Source of the DNA: Nannobrachium achirus
Taxonomy: Eukaryota > Chordata > Actinopteri > Myctophiformes > Myctophidae
Direction of reading: 5' to 3'
Length of the DNA: 64,000 nucleotides
Assembly (NCBI GenBank): GCA_963921795.1
Contig: OY997661.1
Span: 40,831,966 to 40,895,965 of the forward strand
This document shows, piece after piece, positions 1 through 9,970 of the stretch (positions within the stretch are counted from its first letter, which is position 1; each line of letters starts with the position of its first letter). A program made the position numbers and the translations under genes. The notes beneath the pieces were generated by a model that was not told where the DNA came from, searched no databases, and saw nothing but the letters and a program-made list of their open reading frames with translations.

Positions 1-28
1 CGAGGTTTAAAGAAGTGTCGTGCACCAA
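1..28 (+). CDS. End of linker exon of first fish NLR gene (partial)
   Basis: The bases before a GTAAGT donor at 29-34 read RGLKKCRAP plus one base. This is the end of the short exon that joins the last LRR to the PRY-SPRY exon in fish NLR-C genes. It aligns with the complete linker exon of the second gene at 62070-62125 (CCAGGTTTGAGCACGTGC against CGAGGTTTAAAGAAGTGT), and both exons end in the same phase with one base left over. The PRY-SPRY exon at 10445 begins with two bases that complete that codon, so the pieces are in frame. The start is off the window. That these are exons of one gene is inferred from phase and paralogy. Confidence 0.7.
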
Positions 29-176
29 GTAAGTGTGTATATTGATTTATTCATTAAATCAAAACAGCACAACATCCAGCTATCGCATCCTGTCAGAGGT
101 TTCAATTAATGGTAGGATAGTAGGAATTGTAAGATGTACGATAGGATATAGTATTATTTATACTTTGTAAACTGGT

Positions 177-184
177 GCTGTATT
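177..184. other. 8-bp target-site duplication (GCTGTATT), left
   Basis: GCTGTATT here is repeated at 1362-1369 on the other side of the inserted element. The paralogous intron has a single copy at 62288-62295. Confidence 0.93.
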
Positions 185-1361
185 CAGGGGCGGTTTTTAT
201 AAACTGGGGGCTCCCCACAAAGGTAGTAAAAGAGGCCCCCCCCCCATGAGCGCGCGTGAAAAATAGATATGCGTGAAAAAAACAGTATGCGTGCGTGCGG
301 AGTGCAGGAATTAAAAATGCCACCCTCCAACTCAATACCTATTCTGAAAAAGTGATGATTTAGCATGACAAGACGATGAACTTGACAAGACAATGAAGAG
401 CAGAGGCAGAGGAAGCCTATTTGTTGTCATTATGGTTGGTTTTAAATACCTAACCACAATCATTTTGGATCTATTTGATTAATTTAAGAAGAGTACAGTA
501 AGGTAGCCTATATAGAGTAGGCCTATATGTATATTTTTATACAGGACATATTTGATGCAGGACAATAATTATTTTAATAACAATAAGGGAATATCAGTGA
601 ATAATAATACTTTTATATATAATAATTATATTTTAATTATTAATTCTTTAATTTAATTATTATTTTTCAAAATTTTGATAAAATTAAAGCTGCAAGCAGC
701 AATGACCGGGCCCTCGCAGCTCTACCCACGTCACAAGGGGCAACAGCCAATCAGAAGAGGGGACAGGACTAAGTTAAACCAATTAAGGTGAAGGACTCTT
801 GATGAAGTCATATGACACCAGCAACAAGTCTGTACGACAAACGGTTCATGAGATATAGAGGCACTTCCTGTTTGGCGAAGGGCACTTCCTGTTTGGCAAA
901 GGAAGCGCCAATTAAGGTTAAGGACTCTTAATCAAGTCATATGACACCAGCCCCGAGTCTGTACGACAAACGGTTCATGAGATATAGAGGCACTTCCTGT
1001 TTGGCGAAGGGCACTTCCTGTTTGGCGAAGGAAGCGCCAATTAAGGTTAAGGACTCTTAATCAAGTCATATGACACCAGCCCCGAGTCTGTACGACAAAC
1101 GGTTCATGAGATATAGAGGCACTTCCTGTTTGGTGAAGGGCACTTCCTGTTTGGCGAAGGAAGTTTGATCTCTGTGTGAAACCTATTGACTCCAGTGAGC
1201 AGTTGGTCAATTCTTTAAACAATCATAACTTTTGACAGGAATGGGCTAGAGACTTACTTTTTTTTTCTAAATGCTCAGAATAATGAGCCCAGCAGGGGGC
1301 CCCCTCTGCCTTGGGGCTCTACGCAGTTGTGTAGTCTGCGTAGAGCAAATGCCCGCCCCTG
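185..1361. mobile_element. Non-autonomous hAT element, 1,177 bp
   Basis: The ends are CAGGGGCGG and CCGCCCCTG, a hAT-type terminal inverted repeat, and the element is bounded by perfect 8-bp duplications GCTGTATT. The tandemly paralogous intron at 62288 lacks the insertion and keeps one GCTGTATT, which proves the boundaries. No transposase reading frame is present. The interior holds a 129-bp tandem repeat. The insertion postdates the NLR tandem duplication. Confidence 0.93.
781..1161. repeat. Three tandem copies of a 129-bp unit inside the hAT element
   Basis: Units start at 781, 910 and 1039, each beginning AATTAAGGT. Each ends with a doubled CACTTCCTGTTTGGCGAAG. Copies 2 and 3 are nearly identical, and copy 1 differs at a few positions. 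Confidence 0.9.
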
Positions 1362-1369
1362 GCTGTATT

Positions 1370-1890
1370 GTATCTTGTTCGACCATCATTCATTGAACAT
1401 ATTCAATACTCTCGATTACTGAAAAATAACTGCCTACATTCAATACCAAATGTTGATATCTAAATATTAAATGTTATGAGCCAATGTGCATGCAGCAAAA
1501 AAAATATAGGCCTATATAAAATATTAATTAAAAAAAGCTTACAACACATTGTGCCGTCATACAACAAAGTAGGCTAAAGTAGGCTTGAGGGAGAAACACA
1601 GCTTCACAGTAAAATCCTCAGTTAAAAATGGGTTTGGTTCCATTTCTACACTCTTGGATCAGTAGTGGTGCACTGAATAGTGGTAGGCCTACATTTGCTT
1701 TTAAAAATACTAAATATTCAAAAATACAAATTACAAAGTGCATTTTCTTTTTAACATCATTGTGATGCTGTAGTGAATAAAACGTGATCCAGTCCTGACT
1801 GATATCCAGGCTGTGTATGATGAATCGCCATGCCTATGATAAGCATAGGCGGATATAAGAGTAGGGCTGTATTTTGATAGCTCTCACTGT
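1370..1890. other. Intron sequence paralogous to 62296-62740
   Basis: No gene is seen. Long collinear matches exist to 62296-62740, for example the runs around ATTGAACATATTCAATACT and CAATACCAAATGTTGATATC. This is the older backbone of the duplicated NLR intron. Confidence 0.8.
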
Positions 1891-2104
1891 ATGCCTTAAC
1901 TTAAAGGCCTGTCCATACTGTCTCCGACCACCAAACTTTTCGTCGGAGAGTTCTGACTTTCCAACGTGCAGCTTTCCGAACTCTAATTTGGGGTCATGCT
2001 TTTCAGAAGGTGCTAGTCACGTCATTTTTTGTTGAACCGAACGTTTCAGACAAAAAGTTTGGTGGTCGGGGACAGTATATGGACGGGTCTTTAAGTTAAG
2101 GCAT
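1891..2104. mobile_element. MITE with about 50-bp terminal inverted repeats (TTAA type)
   Basis: The left end ATGCCTTAACTTAAAGGCC and the right end read inward, ATGCCTTAACTTAAAGACCC, match for about 50 bp, including CCGACCACCAAACTTTT. TTAA lies near both ends, which would fit a TTAA-targeting element such as piggyBac or Kolobok. The paralogous intron lacks it. It is 214 bp long with no coding capacity. Confidence 0.75.
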
Positions 2105-2745
2105 AAGAGCTGGTACTTAAGACAATTAAAATAGAACCCAGTGTCTATGGTTATGGTGGTTCTAAGGGGCTGTTTTGTTTGATGTAATCAAGCTTGTCCA
2201 GTTACAGTATGTTATGTTAAAATTCATAAGCAGGTAGTTAATCAATGTCATATAGTGAATTAACCCATTTGGAACAGAGGCAGAGTTTAAAGGGATAAGA
2301 AACCCCGCCTCTTTATTTGTTTTATGGGATTTCAGAACATGAAAAGAAATCTGAAATGTAGGCGTGGTTATCTGCTGTTGTGGGGGAGGGGGCGGAGTAA
2401 TGCGTGCACCTCATTCAATGTGTTAGAACTATCAGAGAGACAGAGCGAACAGCGAAGCTGTCGCAGTGGGGCACTTGTTGCTGTTTCCATTTCGGGAACA
2501 AATTTTAAAACCAGCCATTGGAGGTGTAAAAAGTATAAAGATTCGGCAACTCCATGTTCTTTAACCAGTTAAAATGGGCAAGTATTTTACAAACAAGCTG
2601 TCTGAGCTTTTATCCATGGACAAACTTTCTCCAGCTCTGGACTGTTTACCTCGGAACCGAAGAAGGGACGCTAGGCTAGCGCTGATAGCTATTTTCTGTG
2701 TATTTTCCGTGACAGTGCGCGCACACACACAACGTCCACACACGA

Positions 2746-2799
2746 AAAATAGCAGATCTACAAGCTCACGACGCGTTGTGAGCTTGTATATCGGCTATG
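2746..2799. repeat. Recurrent hairpin core (left arm of giant palindrome)
   Basis: AAATAGCAGATCTACAAGCT pairs with AGCTTGTATATCGGCTAT across a CACGACGCGTTGTG centre. Confidence 0.85.
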
Positions 2800-2890
2800 T
2801 AGCTATGTATCCGAGCTAAATAGCCGTAGAGCCGAAACCAACGTGTTTACATGAGAAGCTGCTGCTGCTACGGCTATTAGCTCGGCTACG

Positions 2891-2945
2891 TAGCTGATAT
2901 ACAAGCTCACAACGCGTCGCGAAAGCTTGTAGATCTGCTATTTTT
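2891..2945. repeat. Recurrent hairpin core (right arm of giant palindrome)
   Basis: TAGCTGATATACAAGCTCAC pairs with AAAGCTTGTAGATCTGCTA. It is the mirror partner of the copy at 2746-2799. Confidence 0.85.
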
Positions 2946-3005
2946 CGTGTGTGGACGTTGTGTGTGTGTGCGCGCACTGTCACGACGCACACACACACAC
3001 ACACA

Positions 3006-3038
<33 letters not shown>

Positions 3039-3291
3039 CACAGAAAATAGCTATCGGCGATAGCTTAGCGTCCCTTCTTCTTCGGTTCCGAGGTAAACAG
3101 TCCAGAGCTGGAGAAAGTTTGTCCATGGATAAAAACTCAGACAGCTTGTTTGTAAAATACTTGCCCATTTTAACTGGTTATAGAACATGGAGTTGCCGAA
3201 TCTTTATACATTTGTTTTTACACCTCCAATGGCTGGTTTTAAAATGTGTTTCCGAAATACAAACAGCAACAAGTGCCCCACTGCGACAGCT

Positions 3292-3800
3292 CTACAGTCT
3301 ATCTATGCTCTGAACGACACAACGAGACGCCACAACGAGGGCAGAATGAAACCACGCCCCCCCTTGATACAACTCTATATTAAACAAACGTTAATATTAA
3401 TTAGATATCCTACGTCACATTGCACAATACAGTACAGTGTGAGCTAATATTTAATGAGTGGCGCGAAATATTTCTTTTCGACCTAGAAACTGGAAGTACA
3501 CAGAAATAAATACAGAGACAGCAGAAAGCTCTGAATCCCCAAGCCTATGGGCAAATTGAACCATATCACTGCTCCCTATCACAAGTGACTCATTGTCATT
3601 GATATAATATATATTTATAGAAAAAGTGATTTTTCTGTTTCATGGCCCTTTAAGGCTATGCCTTCTGTTCAGACGAGAACGTCATTTTCGAAAAAGAAAA
3701 TCTGTAAAACTCTCTGCCTCACGCCTCCGTTTGAACAGCAGGAACTGTAAAACCACAACACAGAGCAAAATGTGCAATGTCATGGCGGCTCAGCTCTGGA
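3292..3800. other. No gene seen
   Basis: This is a unique-looking AT-rich stretch beside the giant palindrome. I see short degenerate open frames only. GGCCCTTTAAGG at 3643 resembles a TTAA-type element end, but I found no clear partner. Confidence 0.5.
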
Positions 3801-3817
3801 GCTGTGTCGTGTAAAGT

Positions 3818-4330
3818 AAATAAGTACATTTACTCAAGTACTGTACTTAAGTACAGTTTTGAGGTATTCTTTTACTTTACTTGAGTATTTCCAATTTCCA
3901 ATTATTTTACTCCTGCTCCACTAAATCTCAGATCCAAATGTTGTACTTTTAATTCACTACATTTATTTGAAAACTTTAGTTTAGTTACTTTGCAGGTTTA
4001 AATTATAATATTATAAAACAGTAACCACTTTAGACCTATTTTATACCTGATAATTTTATACTGATAATTATACAATTTGAAAATAGCCGATCTACAAACT
4101 CACAACCCGTCGCATCGCTATCTACTATTTTCAAACATTTTGTACTTTTACTTTTGGTAAGCCTATATTTTAAGTAGTCTACATCTTTGATGCCAATACG
4201 TTCATATTTTTACTGAATACCTTTTGAATTCCTAACTTTTAATTGTAACAGAGTACATTTTCTTTATTGCATTATTGATACTTTTACTCAAGTAAAGAAT
4301 TTGAGTACTTTTTCCACTTGTACTGAAGAA
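3818..4330. repeat. Degenerate ACTCAAGTA-rich repeat
   Basis: It begins with TACATTTACTCAAGTACTG and ends with the inverted TTTTACTCAAGTAAAGAATT type of sequence. The same style of motif forms the ends of the hAT element at 44733-46193, so this is probably an old relative. A damaged hairpin core lies at 4080-4132. Confidence 0.55.
4080..4132. repeat. Recurrent hairpin core (degenerate)
   Basis: AAAATAGCCGATCTACAAAC and TATCTACTATTTTC flank CTCACAACCCGTCGCATCGC. The right arm has lost part of its pairing. Confidence 0.6.
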
Positions 4331-4594
4331 CATAAAAACTAATCTGGAGGGACCACTTGTCTCTGGTAGTGCGTCACCGCCACCTAGCGCCCTCTATGGA
4401 CAATGAACATGTCATGCAAACTACATTGTTTCATTCCCTGGTACTTGTTCCTATAAACGCTGGATAAAAAGTGACAACGCAACCGTGAGAGCCATTTTCT
4501 CTACAGACCATTGTCGTCTAAACATGGCCTAAAAATGCCTTCTAAATCTTAACCTAATTTATCAGAAAGTGTTCTATTTTTTTATTCAAAAAAA

Positions 4595-4755
4595 TAAAAA
4601 AATGACACAGATGCTTCTCGGTTTTATAGGCTTTCCGGGTTTTAATGGGGAACTGAGCACTGAGATAGAGTGGAATGCGCTCAATCTGCTTTGATTTTAG
4701 TAGTTGAATATGCCCGTTATAACCGGGAAAGCATCTGTGTTGTTTTAGATTTAAG

Positions 4756-4802
<47 letters not shown>

Positions 4803-5037
4803 GACCAACTAGGGGGTCCCCACTGGGGGTCCCCAGCAAGATAAGTGAAAATAGCTTCACAATCAAACCACTGCATAGCACGTTACTTCGTGTAGATCTA
4901 ATATTTCTGAAATGTGTTCAAATCTTTGAATATATATATATTTTTAAAGCAAACATTTCAAATTCAATTCTTTGCTTCTTGGTCCAAACTCGCAGTGCAA
5001 GGTCTTGTGAGCTTGTAGTTCGGCTATTTTCACAAGA
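4595..5037. repeat. Block paralogous to 63340-63720
   Basis: GATGCTTCTCGGTTT, TAGGCTTTCCGGG and ATCTGCTTTGATTT recur in the same order at 63352-63440. GGGGTCCCCA and AGATAAGTG recur near 63560-63585. This extends the tandem duplication of the NLR introns. A GT microsatellite interrupts this copy at 4759-4799, and a half hairpin (AGCTTGTAGTTCGGCTATTT) lies at about 5010-5032. Confidence 0.75.
4759..4799. repeat. (GT)n microsatellite
   Basis: About 20 uninterrupted GT dinucleotides. Confidence 0.97.
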
Positions 5038-5910
5038 TTTATCTGTGGAACCGAGTCAAACTAAACTAAACTACAACAAATCCAAGTTATCAGGGTGGGG
5101 GGTCCCTACAGTTCAAATATGATTATTGTGGGGGTTTACCTGAAAAGGTTGGAAACCCTTGATCTATCGGGCTTAAGTGAATGTGTGTTTTGTAGAGTAA
5201 AACTACTTGTGTAAGTTACTTTCCACTACTGCATATGGGATATGGTCCATTTAGTCTCGCGTAGCCAGACAACTATTCCATAATCTTCGAATGCTATATA
5301 GAGTCTGGAACTACAGCTCCTAAACTGCGAGTAATGGAAACTGGCATTTCTGTTCATGAAAATATATTTTAAAATGTCATTTCTGCTAAGCAGCAAGCTA
5401 AATATACTTAATGATTTTTGTTTATATTAGGATAAATGTGCTAGATGTTAAAAACGAAACGGAAGTGGGGAGGAGGCTTCACTTCTGCTTTAACCGGATA
5501 CTCACCGTTCTTTTTTCGTTATGCCAGACTGTATGACGGGAGCATTTCTAAATCGCGGCGTCAACAGTCTGGCCACACAACACTAGGGTCCATTTGGTTG
5601 CATTTGTACCCCCTTAAGGTCCTTACACACTGGGAGAGACGTAATAAACAAAACAAAAATGTGACACACTTATTTCTCATCTAACTATTAATGTGGTGAT
5701 GTGTCATTCATACAGGTTGATGATTTTATATATGGTGAAAACTAAAATGTGTTAAGAAGAAAATTGTGTTTATCACTGCGTTATGTTCATGTGTGGTGTG
5801 TGGATGAACTCATGACATAAACATCGGTTTTAATTAATGTGAATTAAATACCCCAAATCCACATGCAAACATTCAGAGTTATGAATGAGTTAGGGTCCAT
5901 TTGGTTCCAG

Positions 5911-6735
5911 GTAGTAGATCTGCTATTTTTGAAAATTTGTGCAAGTCTTTGAATGTTTCAATATCAGTGATGCTCAAACGTTTTCATGTGAAGTACCCCC
6001 AAAATGATACGTATTTGGCCACGGACCCCCCATCTCAAAATAATTATCTCAAGGACCCCCAAAAGCAAATTTGAGTTACAAATGTTCGCTTAAAAAACAC
6101 ATATATTCAAAGATTTACACACATTTTTCTACGACTTTCAACAAGCTCACAGCGCGGCACTCGGTGCCGCGCTGTGAGCTTGTATATCTGCTATTTTTCA
6201 ATAGCTAAAGTATAAAATAATTAAGTTCCCCTCCACCCTGGGCCCTAGTAACCCAGTCCCACTCCCCCCTGCCCCCCCTTGTGACACCACTGATAATATG
6301 GGTTACAGCCATAGAGTATAATAGAGAGCAGATAGCCCCACCCCCCAGCTATTAATTTCAATGCAAGTTGAATTGAAATGGATGTGCCAATCTGGATATG
6401 GATCTGGATGTGCCAAAATGTGTTACATCGAGACACGAACGTCACTCGACCTCATTGAACTCGTATGCTCATGCATGTAGTTTCCCCCGCCTGCTGTTCC
6501 AGCTTTGGCCAGTAGGGACCAGCTGCTTCAATATTTACAAGCCGTTCTGGGTGCTTGCGGCGCGAGTGACATAGTCTGAACCAATCAAATAAATAAATAA
6601 TAAAAAGTGTATGGGGGCAGGACATGGCCATTTACCTCTATGGACATCGCCACAAAACCTCGCTCAATAGAGAATCTGCGAGCGTAAAAGGAGGGGTGGA
6701 CAACGTCTCATTGAAACAAATGTGTATGCACCAAA
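5911..6735. repeat. Composite repeat block, copy 1
   Basis: In order it holds half a hairpin core, GATGCTCAAACGTTTTCATG, two ACGGACCCCC / AAGGACCCCC tracts, a hairpin, CCCTGGGCCCTAGTAACCCA, then a 430-bp segment through TCTCATTGAAACAAATGTG. The same order recurs at 6940-8735, where two further elements interrupt it. Comparing the two copies gives the empty sites of those insertions. Confidence 0.85.
6141..6198. repeat. Recurrent hairpin core, perfect 20-bp arms
   Basis: ACAAGCTCACAGCGCGGCAC and its exact reverse complement are separated by TCG (6141-6183). TATATCTGCTATTTTT follows on the right, with no left partner for that outer part. Confidence 0.95.
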
Positions 6736-6741
6736 TTCTGG

Positions 6742-6816
6742 GCAGATCTACAAGATCTACAAGATCACAGCGCGGCACCAAGTGCCGCGCTGCGAGCTTG
6801 TAGATCAGCTATTTTT
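6742..6816. repeat. Recurrent hairpin core
   Basis: CAGATCTACAAG, a local duplication of ATCTACAAG, then CACAGCGCGGCAC pair with GTGCCGCGCTG and CTTGTAGATCAGCTATTTTT. Confidence 0.85.
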
Positions 6817-6875
6817 GAAAAGTCTTGAAAATGTGTGCAAGTCTTTTCATATTATAATATGCACCAAATTCTGGT

Positions 6876-6940
6876 CAGATCTACAAGCTCACAGCGCGGC
6901 ACCAAGTGCCGCGCTGCGAGCTTGTAGATCTGCTATTTTT
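6876..6940. repeat. Recurrent hairpin core, long arms
   Basis: The 27-base arms start CAGATCTACAAGCTCACAGC and are complementary with a single mismatch around a CAA loop (6876-6932), followed by CTATTTTT. Confidence 0.95.
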
Positions 6941-7020
6941 GAAAATTTGTGCAAGTCTTTGAATGTTTCAATGTCAGTGATGCTCAAACGTTTTCATGTG
7001 AAGTACCCCCAAAATGATAC

Positions 7021-7699
7021 TTCTACCACTTTTTCGAGTCACGTGTTCAAATACTGGATTCTGATTGGCTAAATTCCGGAGGTTATGAGAGGACAACTGC
7101 CGCAAAGTTGTGTGCGGACTTGTCCGAGATCAATGCGCCTCAGTGTACATCCGGGGACTTCAGGAGGTAGTCGGAACACCTTTCCCCCAACCAACAAATG
7201 ACGGTGGCAACGGTCCTATGTTTACTAACGTGCATGCTATAGTCGCCGATTTATTTGGATCCAATGCAATCCGCCAACTTTAAAGCCCCTTTTCTCTGAA
7301 CCTATGCCTTTCTGGAAGCGAACAGCCTCTATTTACGGCCGGAACGGTACTTCTAACTGACGTTAGCTTAGCTGTAAGCTAGACGCATGGATTAGTATGG
7401 AGTTGGCGCCATCTGTTGGTGAGTAGAAGATGTTGTTTGTGGAACTATCTGCTGTCTCGCGGAAGTTTTATAGGCAATAATGATTGTAACTTAAGATCCT
7501 TGCAAGTTACAACTATGTGTTTTCTTTCATGTATACGGGAAAAAGTGGTAGAAAAGCTATTTACCACTCGGGGTCGGACATTATGCTCTCATAATGTCCT
7601 GAGTGAGGGTGTTATCGGACTCGGCTGCGCCTCGTCCGATAACACCCTCACTGCGGACATTATGAGAGCATAATGTCCTCTCACTCGGGGTAAATTGCT
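7021..7699. mobile_element. 679-bp insertion with terminal hairpin
   Basis: Copy 1 reads AATGATACGTATTTGG (6005-6020). Here AATGATAC and TACGTATTTGG are separated by 679 bases, implying a 3-bp TAC duplication. The left end TTCTACCACTTTTTC is repeated inverted at about 7541-7555. The right portion is the hairpin 7555-7698. A 3-bp duplication is typical of Harbinger-type elements, but the family is uncertain. Confidence 0.75.
7555..7698. repeat. Long hairpin with arms of about 65 bp
   Basis: GGACATTATGCTCTCATAAT and GTGAGGGTGTTATCGGAC pair with GTCCGATAACACCCTCAC and GGACATTATGAGAGCATAAT around TCGGCTGCGCCTC. Confidence 0.92.
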
Positions 7700-7830
7700 T
7701 ACGTATTTGGCCACGGACCCCCCATCTCAAAATAATTATCTCAAGGACCCCCAAAAGCAAATTTGAGTTACAAATGTTCGCTTAAAAAACACATATATTC
7801 AAAGATTTACACACATTTTTCTACGACTTT

Positions 7831-7890
7831 CTACAAGCTCGCAGCGCGGTACTCGGTGCCGCGCTGTGAGCTTGTATATCTGCTATTTTT
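7831..7890. repeat. Recurrent hairpin core
   Basis: CTACAAGCTCGCAGCGCGGT pairs with GCCGCGCTGTGAGCTTGTA. It corresponds to the copy at 6141, but the arms here have drifted. Confidence 0.9.
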
Positions 7891-7915
7891 CAATAGCTAA
7901 AGTATAAAATAATTA

Positions 7916-8231
7916 GCCCTATTCACGGCCCGCCCACCTACTTCCGTTTCTCAGTTTTCCCCGGGTGCTGACTTCAATTTAGAAGGGGAAACTATACTGG
8001 ACTTAAAGCCAGCAAATCGTTATTTCTAACGGTAAAGTAAATTATAATGCTTTGTGCCGTTTACTATCTTGTGTTCTTGATCATGCTAGCCGTATTTTAT
8101 ACTTTACTATTCGGAAATTGCATTAAATTTGCGATTTCTGTGCTAACTCTATAGGCTCTAGCAGGATTTACCCCTTCAAAACGGGACTTCAGCACCCGGG
8201 GGATGCTGAGTGGGCGGGTCGTGAATAAGGC
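7916..8231. mobile_element. MITE, 316 bp, with 22-bp inverted termini
   Basis: The left end GCCCTATTCACGGCCCGCCC matches the inverted right end GCCTTATTCACGACCCGCCC. TAATTA flanks both sides (7910-7915, 8232-8237), and copy 1 of the host repeat has one uninterrupted AATAATTAAG at 6213-6222. Confidence 0.85.
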
Positions 8232-8807
8232 TAATTAAGGCCCCCTCCACCCTGGGCCCTAGTAACCCAGTCCCACTCCCCCCCTGCCCCCCCTTGTGAC
8301 ACCCCTGATAATATGGGTTATAGCCATAGAGTATAATAGAGAGCAGATAGCCCCGCTAATTTCAATGCAAGTTGAATTGAAATGGATGTGCCAATCTGGA
8401 TGTGGATCTGAATGTGCCAAAATGTGTTACATCGAGACACGAACGTCACTCGACATCATTGAACTCGTATGCTCATGCATGTAGTTTCCCCCGCCTACTG
8501 TTCCAGCTTTGGCCAGTAGGGGTCGGCTGCTTCAATATTTACAAGCCGTTCTGGGTGCTTGCGGCGCGAGCGACATAGCCTGAACCAATCAAATACATGA
8601 ACAATAATAAAAAGTGTTTGGGGGCGGGACATGGCCATTTACCTCTATGGACATCGCCGCAAAACCTCGCTCAATAGAGACTCTGTGAGCAAAAAGGAGG
8701 GGTGGACGACGTCTCATTGAAACAAACGTGTTTTAATGAGATTTCGTTGTTCGAGTCGTGTTGTGCCGCTTGCGTCACGGGCAGTGCGGATGAGCTGTTC
8801 GGGTCCA

Positions 8808-9291
8808 TTTTGTTACATTTCCCACTCAGATTTATAAATGGGTTGGTCCATTTGGTTCCATTTGCACCCTCTTGGGGTCCATTTGGTTCAATTTTTACCC
8901 TCTTGTGGTTACAAACTGGTTAGGGTCCATTCGGCTAAATTTGTACCCTCTGGTAGTTACAAACTGGTTAAGGTCCATTCGGTTAAATTTGTACTATTGA
9001 GTCATGCATTGGTTAGGATAATTTCGGTCCCATTTGTACCCTCTGACAGTTACAAAAAGATTAGGGTCCATTTGGTTCAAATTGTACCCTCTGTCAGTTA
9101 CAAATGGGTGAGGGTCCATTTGGTTCAATTTGTACCTATTTAGAGTTACAAATGGGTTTGCATCATTTGGTTACTTTTGCACACTCTCAAGTACGGGTTA
9201 GTGTGCATTTGGTAAAATGTGTACCCTCTCAGTTATGGGTTAGGGCCCATTTGGTTCCATTTTACCCTCTCAGCGTTAAAAATGGCTTAGC
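8808..9291. repeat. Minisatellite (GGTCCATTTGGTT unit), about 11 degenerate copies
   Basis: The unit of about 45-50 bp is GGGTCCATTTGGTTC, then ATTTGTACCCTCTG, then ACAGTTACAAATGGGTTA. The same unit recurs downstream of the SPRY exon (11060-11566, 13742-14135), inverted at 18920-18986, and as single copies near 5589 and 62535. Confidence 0.9.
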
Positions 9292-9400
9292 ATAATTGCG
9301 ACCATAGGTCGCAGTTTAGTATCAAAACCTCCACCGGCCGTCCGTCGGTCGGTCACACGTCACACGTCACACCTTTGCCCTGCTCATATCTCCGCATCAG

Positions 9401-9446
9401 TATGACATCACACTGCTGACATCATTGTCAGCAGTGTGATGTCATA
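9401..9446. repeat. Perfect hairpin, 20-bp arms
   Basis: TATGACATCACACTGCTGAC and its exact reverse complement are separated by ATCATT. Confidence 0.97.
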
Positions 9447-9581
9447 CCTCACCAGCCCATACTTGGGCATGGACGACTTATATCTCCATATACGGAGATG
9501 GCCATATATGGAGATACGATGACATCACAGAGTCCACAGCTGATGATGTGGCGTGATGTCATACAATACACAAACAAGCCC

Positions 9582-9589
9582 TATATAAA
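9582..9589 (+). promoter_or_regulatory. TATA-like box inside palindromic element A
   Basis: TATATAAA is preceded by two GTGATGTCAT-like sites that resemble CRE/ATF sites. The same arrangement is kept in copy B (25139-25146). Activity as a promoter is inference only. Confidence 0.35.
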
Positions 9590-9898
9590 GGGGCAATTCT
9601 CACTAGGGAAGAGAGCTGGTGAGGTCAGACTTTGTGTGATGCGTAGGTTATCTCCATATATGGAGATTCAACATTCCAGGTGTAACTATGGCTGCCCGTA
9701 TGACGTGAGAGGTGGAGGTTGTGATATTTGTGGACGCTTATCTCCCGATTAGGGAGTCTTACTGGTATTCATAGGCTACTTTTTAGAGTTAAATTAACAC
9801 TGAGGATTATACGGTGTGACATGTACATATGGAAAATGTAGACAATTTACAGAAGGTAGTTCTACATTTTCAGGGTGAAAGAAATAAAACAAAATAAA

Positions 9899-9970
9899 AA
9901 TATAGCAGATCTACAAGCTAACAGAGCATCGCGGTATGACGATCTGTGAGCTTGTAGATCGGCTATTTTT
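9899..9970. repeat. Recurrent hairpin core
   Basis: TATAGCAGATCTACAAGCTA pairs with GAGCTTGTAGATCGGCTATT around CAGAGCATCGCGGTATGACGA-type sequence. It lies in the intron 475 bp before the SPRY exon. Confidence 0.88.

Larger units (their letters stand above)
2456..3291. repeat. Giant palindrome, arms of about 370-400 bp
   Basis: The left arm from 2456 (AGCTGTCGCAGTGGGGCACT) is the reverse complement of the right arm ending at 3291. Pairing continues inward through TATCCATGGA, GGAAGCGAAGAAGGGACGCT-like sequence and a CA-rich tract to a loop near 2830-2868 between TAGCCGTAG and CTACGGCTA. The right arm is longer because a CA microsatellite has expanded at 2991-3036. Two copies of the recurrent hairpin core (2746-2799, 2891-2945) are nested, one in each arm. 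It could be a foldback-type element. The reading frames inside are strand images of each other and not genes. Confidence 0.85.
6940..8735. repeat. Composite repeat block, copy 2 (carries two insertions)
   Basis: Same order of segments as 5911-6735. Insertions at 7021-7699 and 7916-8231 interrupt it relative to copy 1. Confidence 0.85.
9298..9765 (+). mobile_element. Palindrome-rich element, copy A
   Basis: The left end is GCGACCATAGGTCGC (a hairpin), followed by CCTCCACCGGCCGTCCGTCG. The right end is CTCCCGATTAGGGAGTCTTA followed by CTGG. Between them are a perfect 20-bp-arm hairpin (9401-9446), repeated TATCTCCATATA / TATATGGAGATA palindromes and a TATATAAA box at 9582-9589. Inverted relatives with the same two ends lie at 24846-25572 and 26897-27190. 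There are no terminal inverted repeats and no obvious target duplication. The structure has some resemblance to a Helitron-like non-autonomous element but lacks the CTRR end. Confidence 0.75.

Noticed and set aside
102-393. Short minus-strand open frames of 69-77 aa at the window start
   Set aside because: They span the junction between the NLR intron and the hAT element and encode no recognisable domain.
2324-3447. Several open frames on both strands around 2.3-3.4 kb
   Set aside because: They are mirror images created by the giant palindrome, partly CA-repeat coded (poly-His/Thr or Cys/Val).
8702-9295. Frames of 73-101 aa with repeated FGSI/HLVQFVPS patterns
   Set aside because: The periodicity comes from the GGTCCATTTGGTT minisatellite and not from a protein repeat. 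The frame shifts between units.
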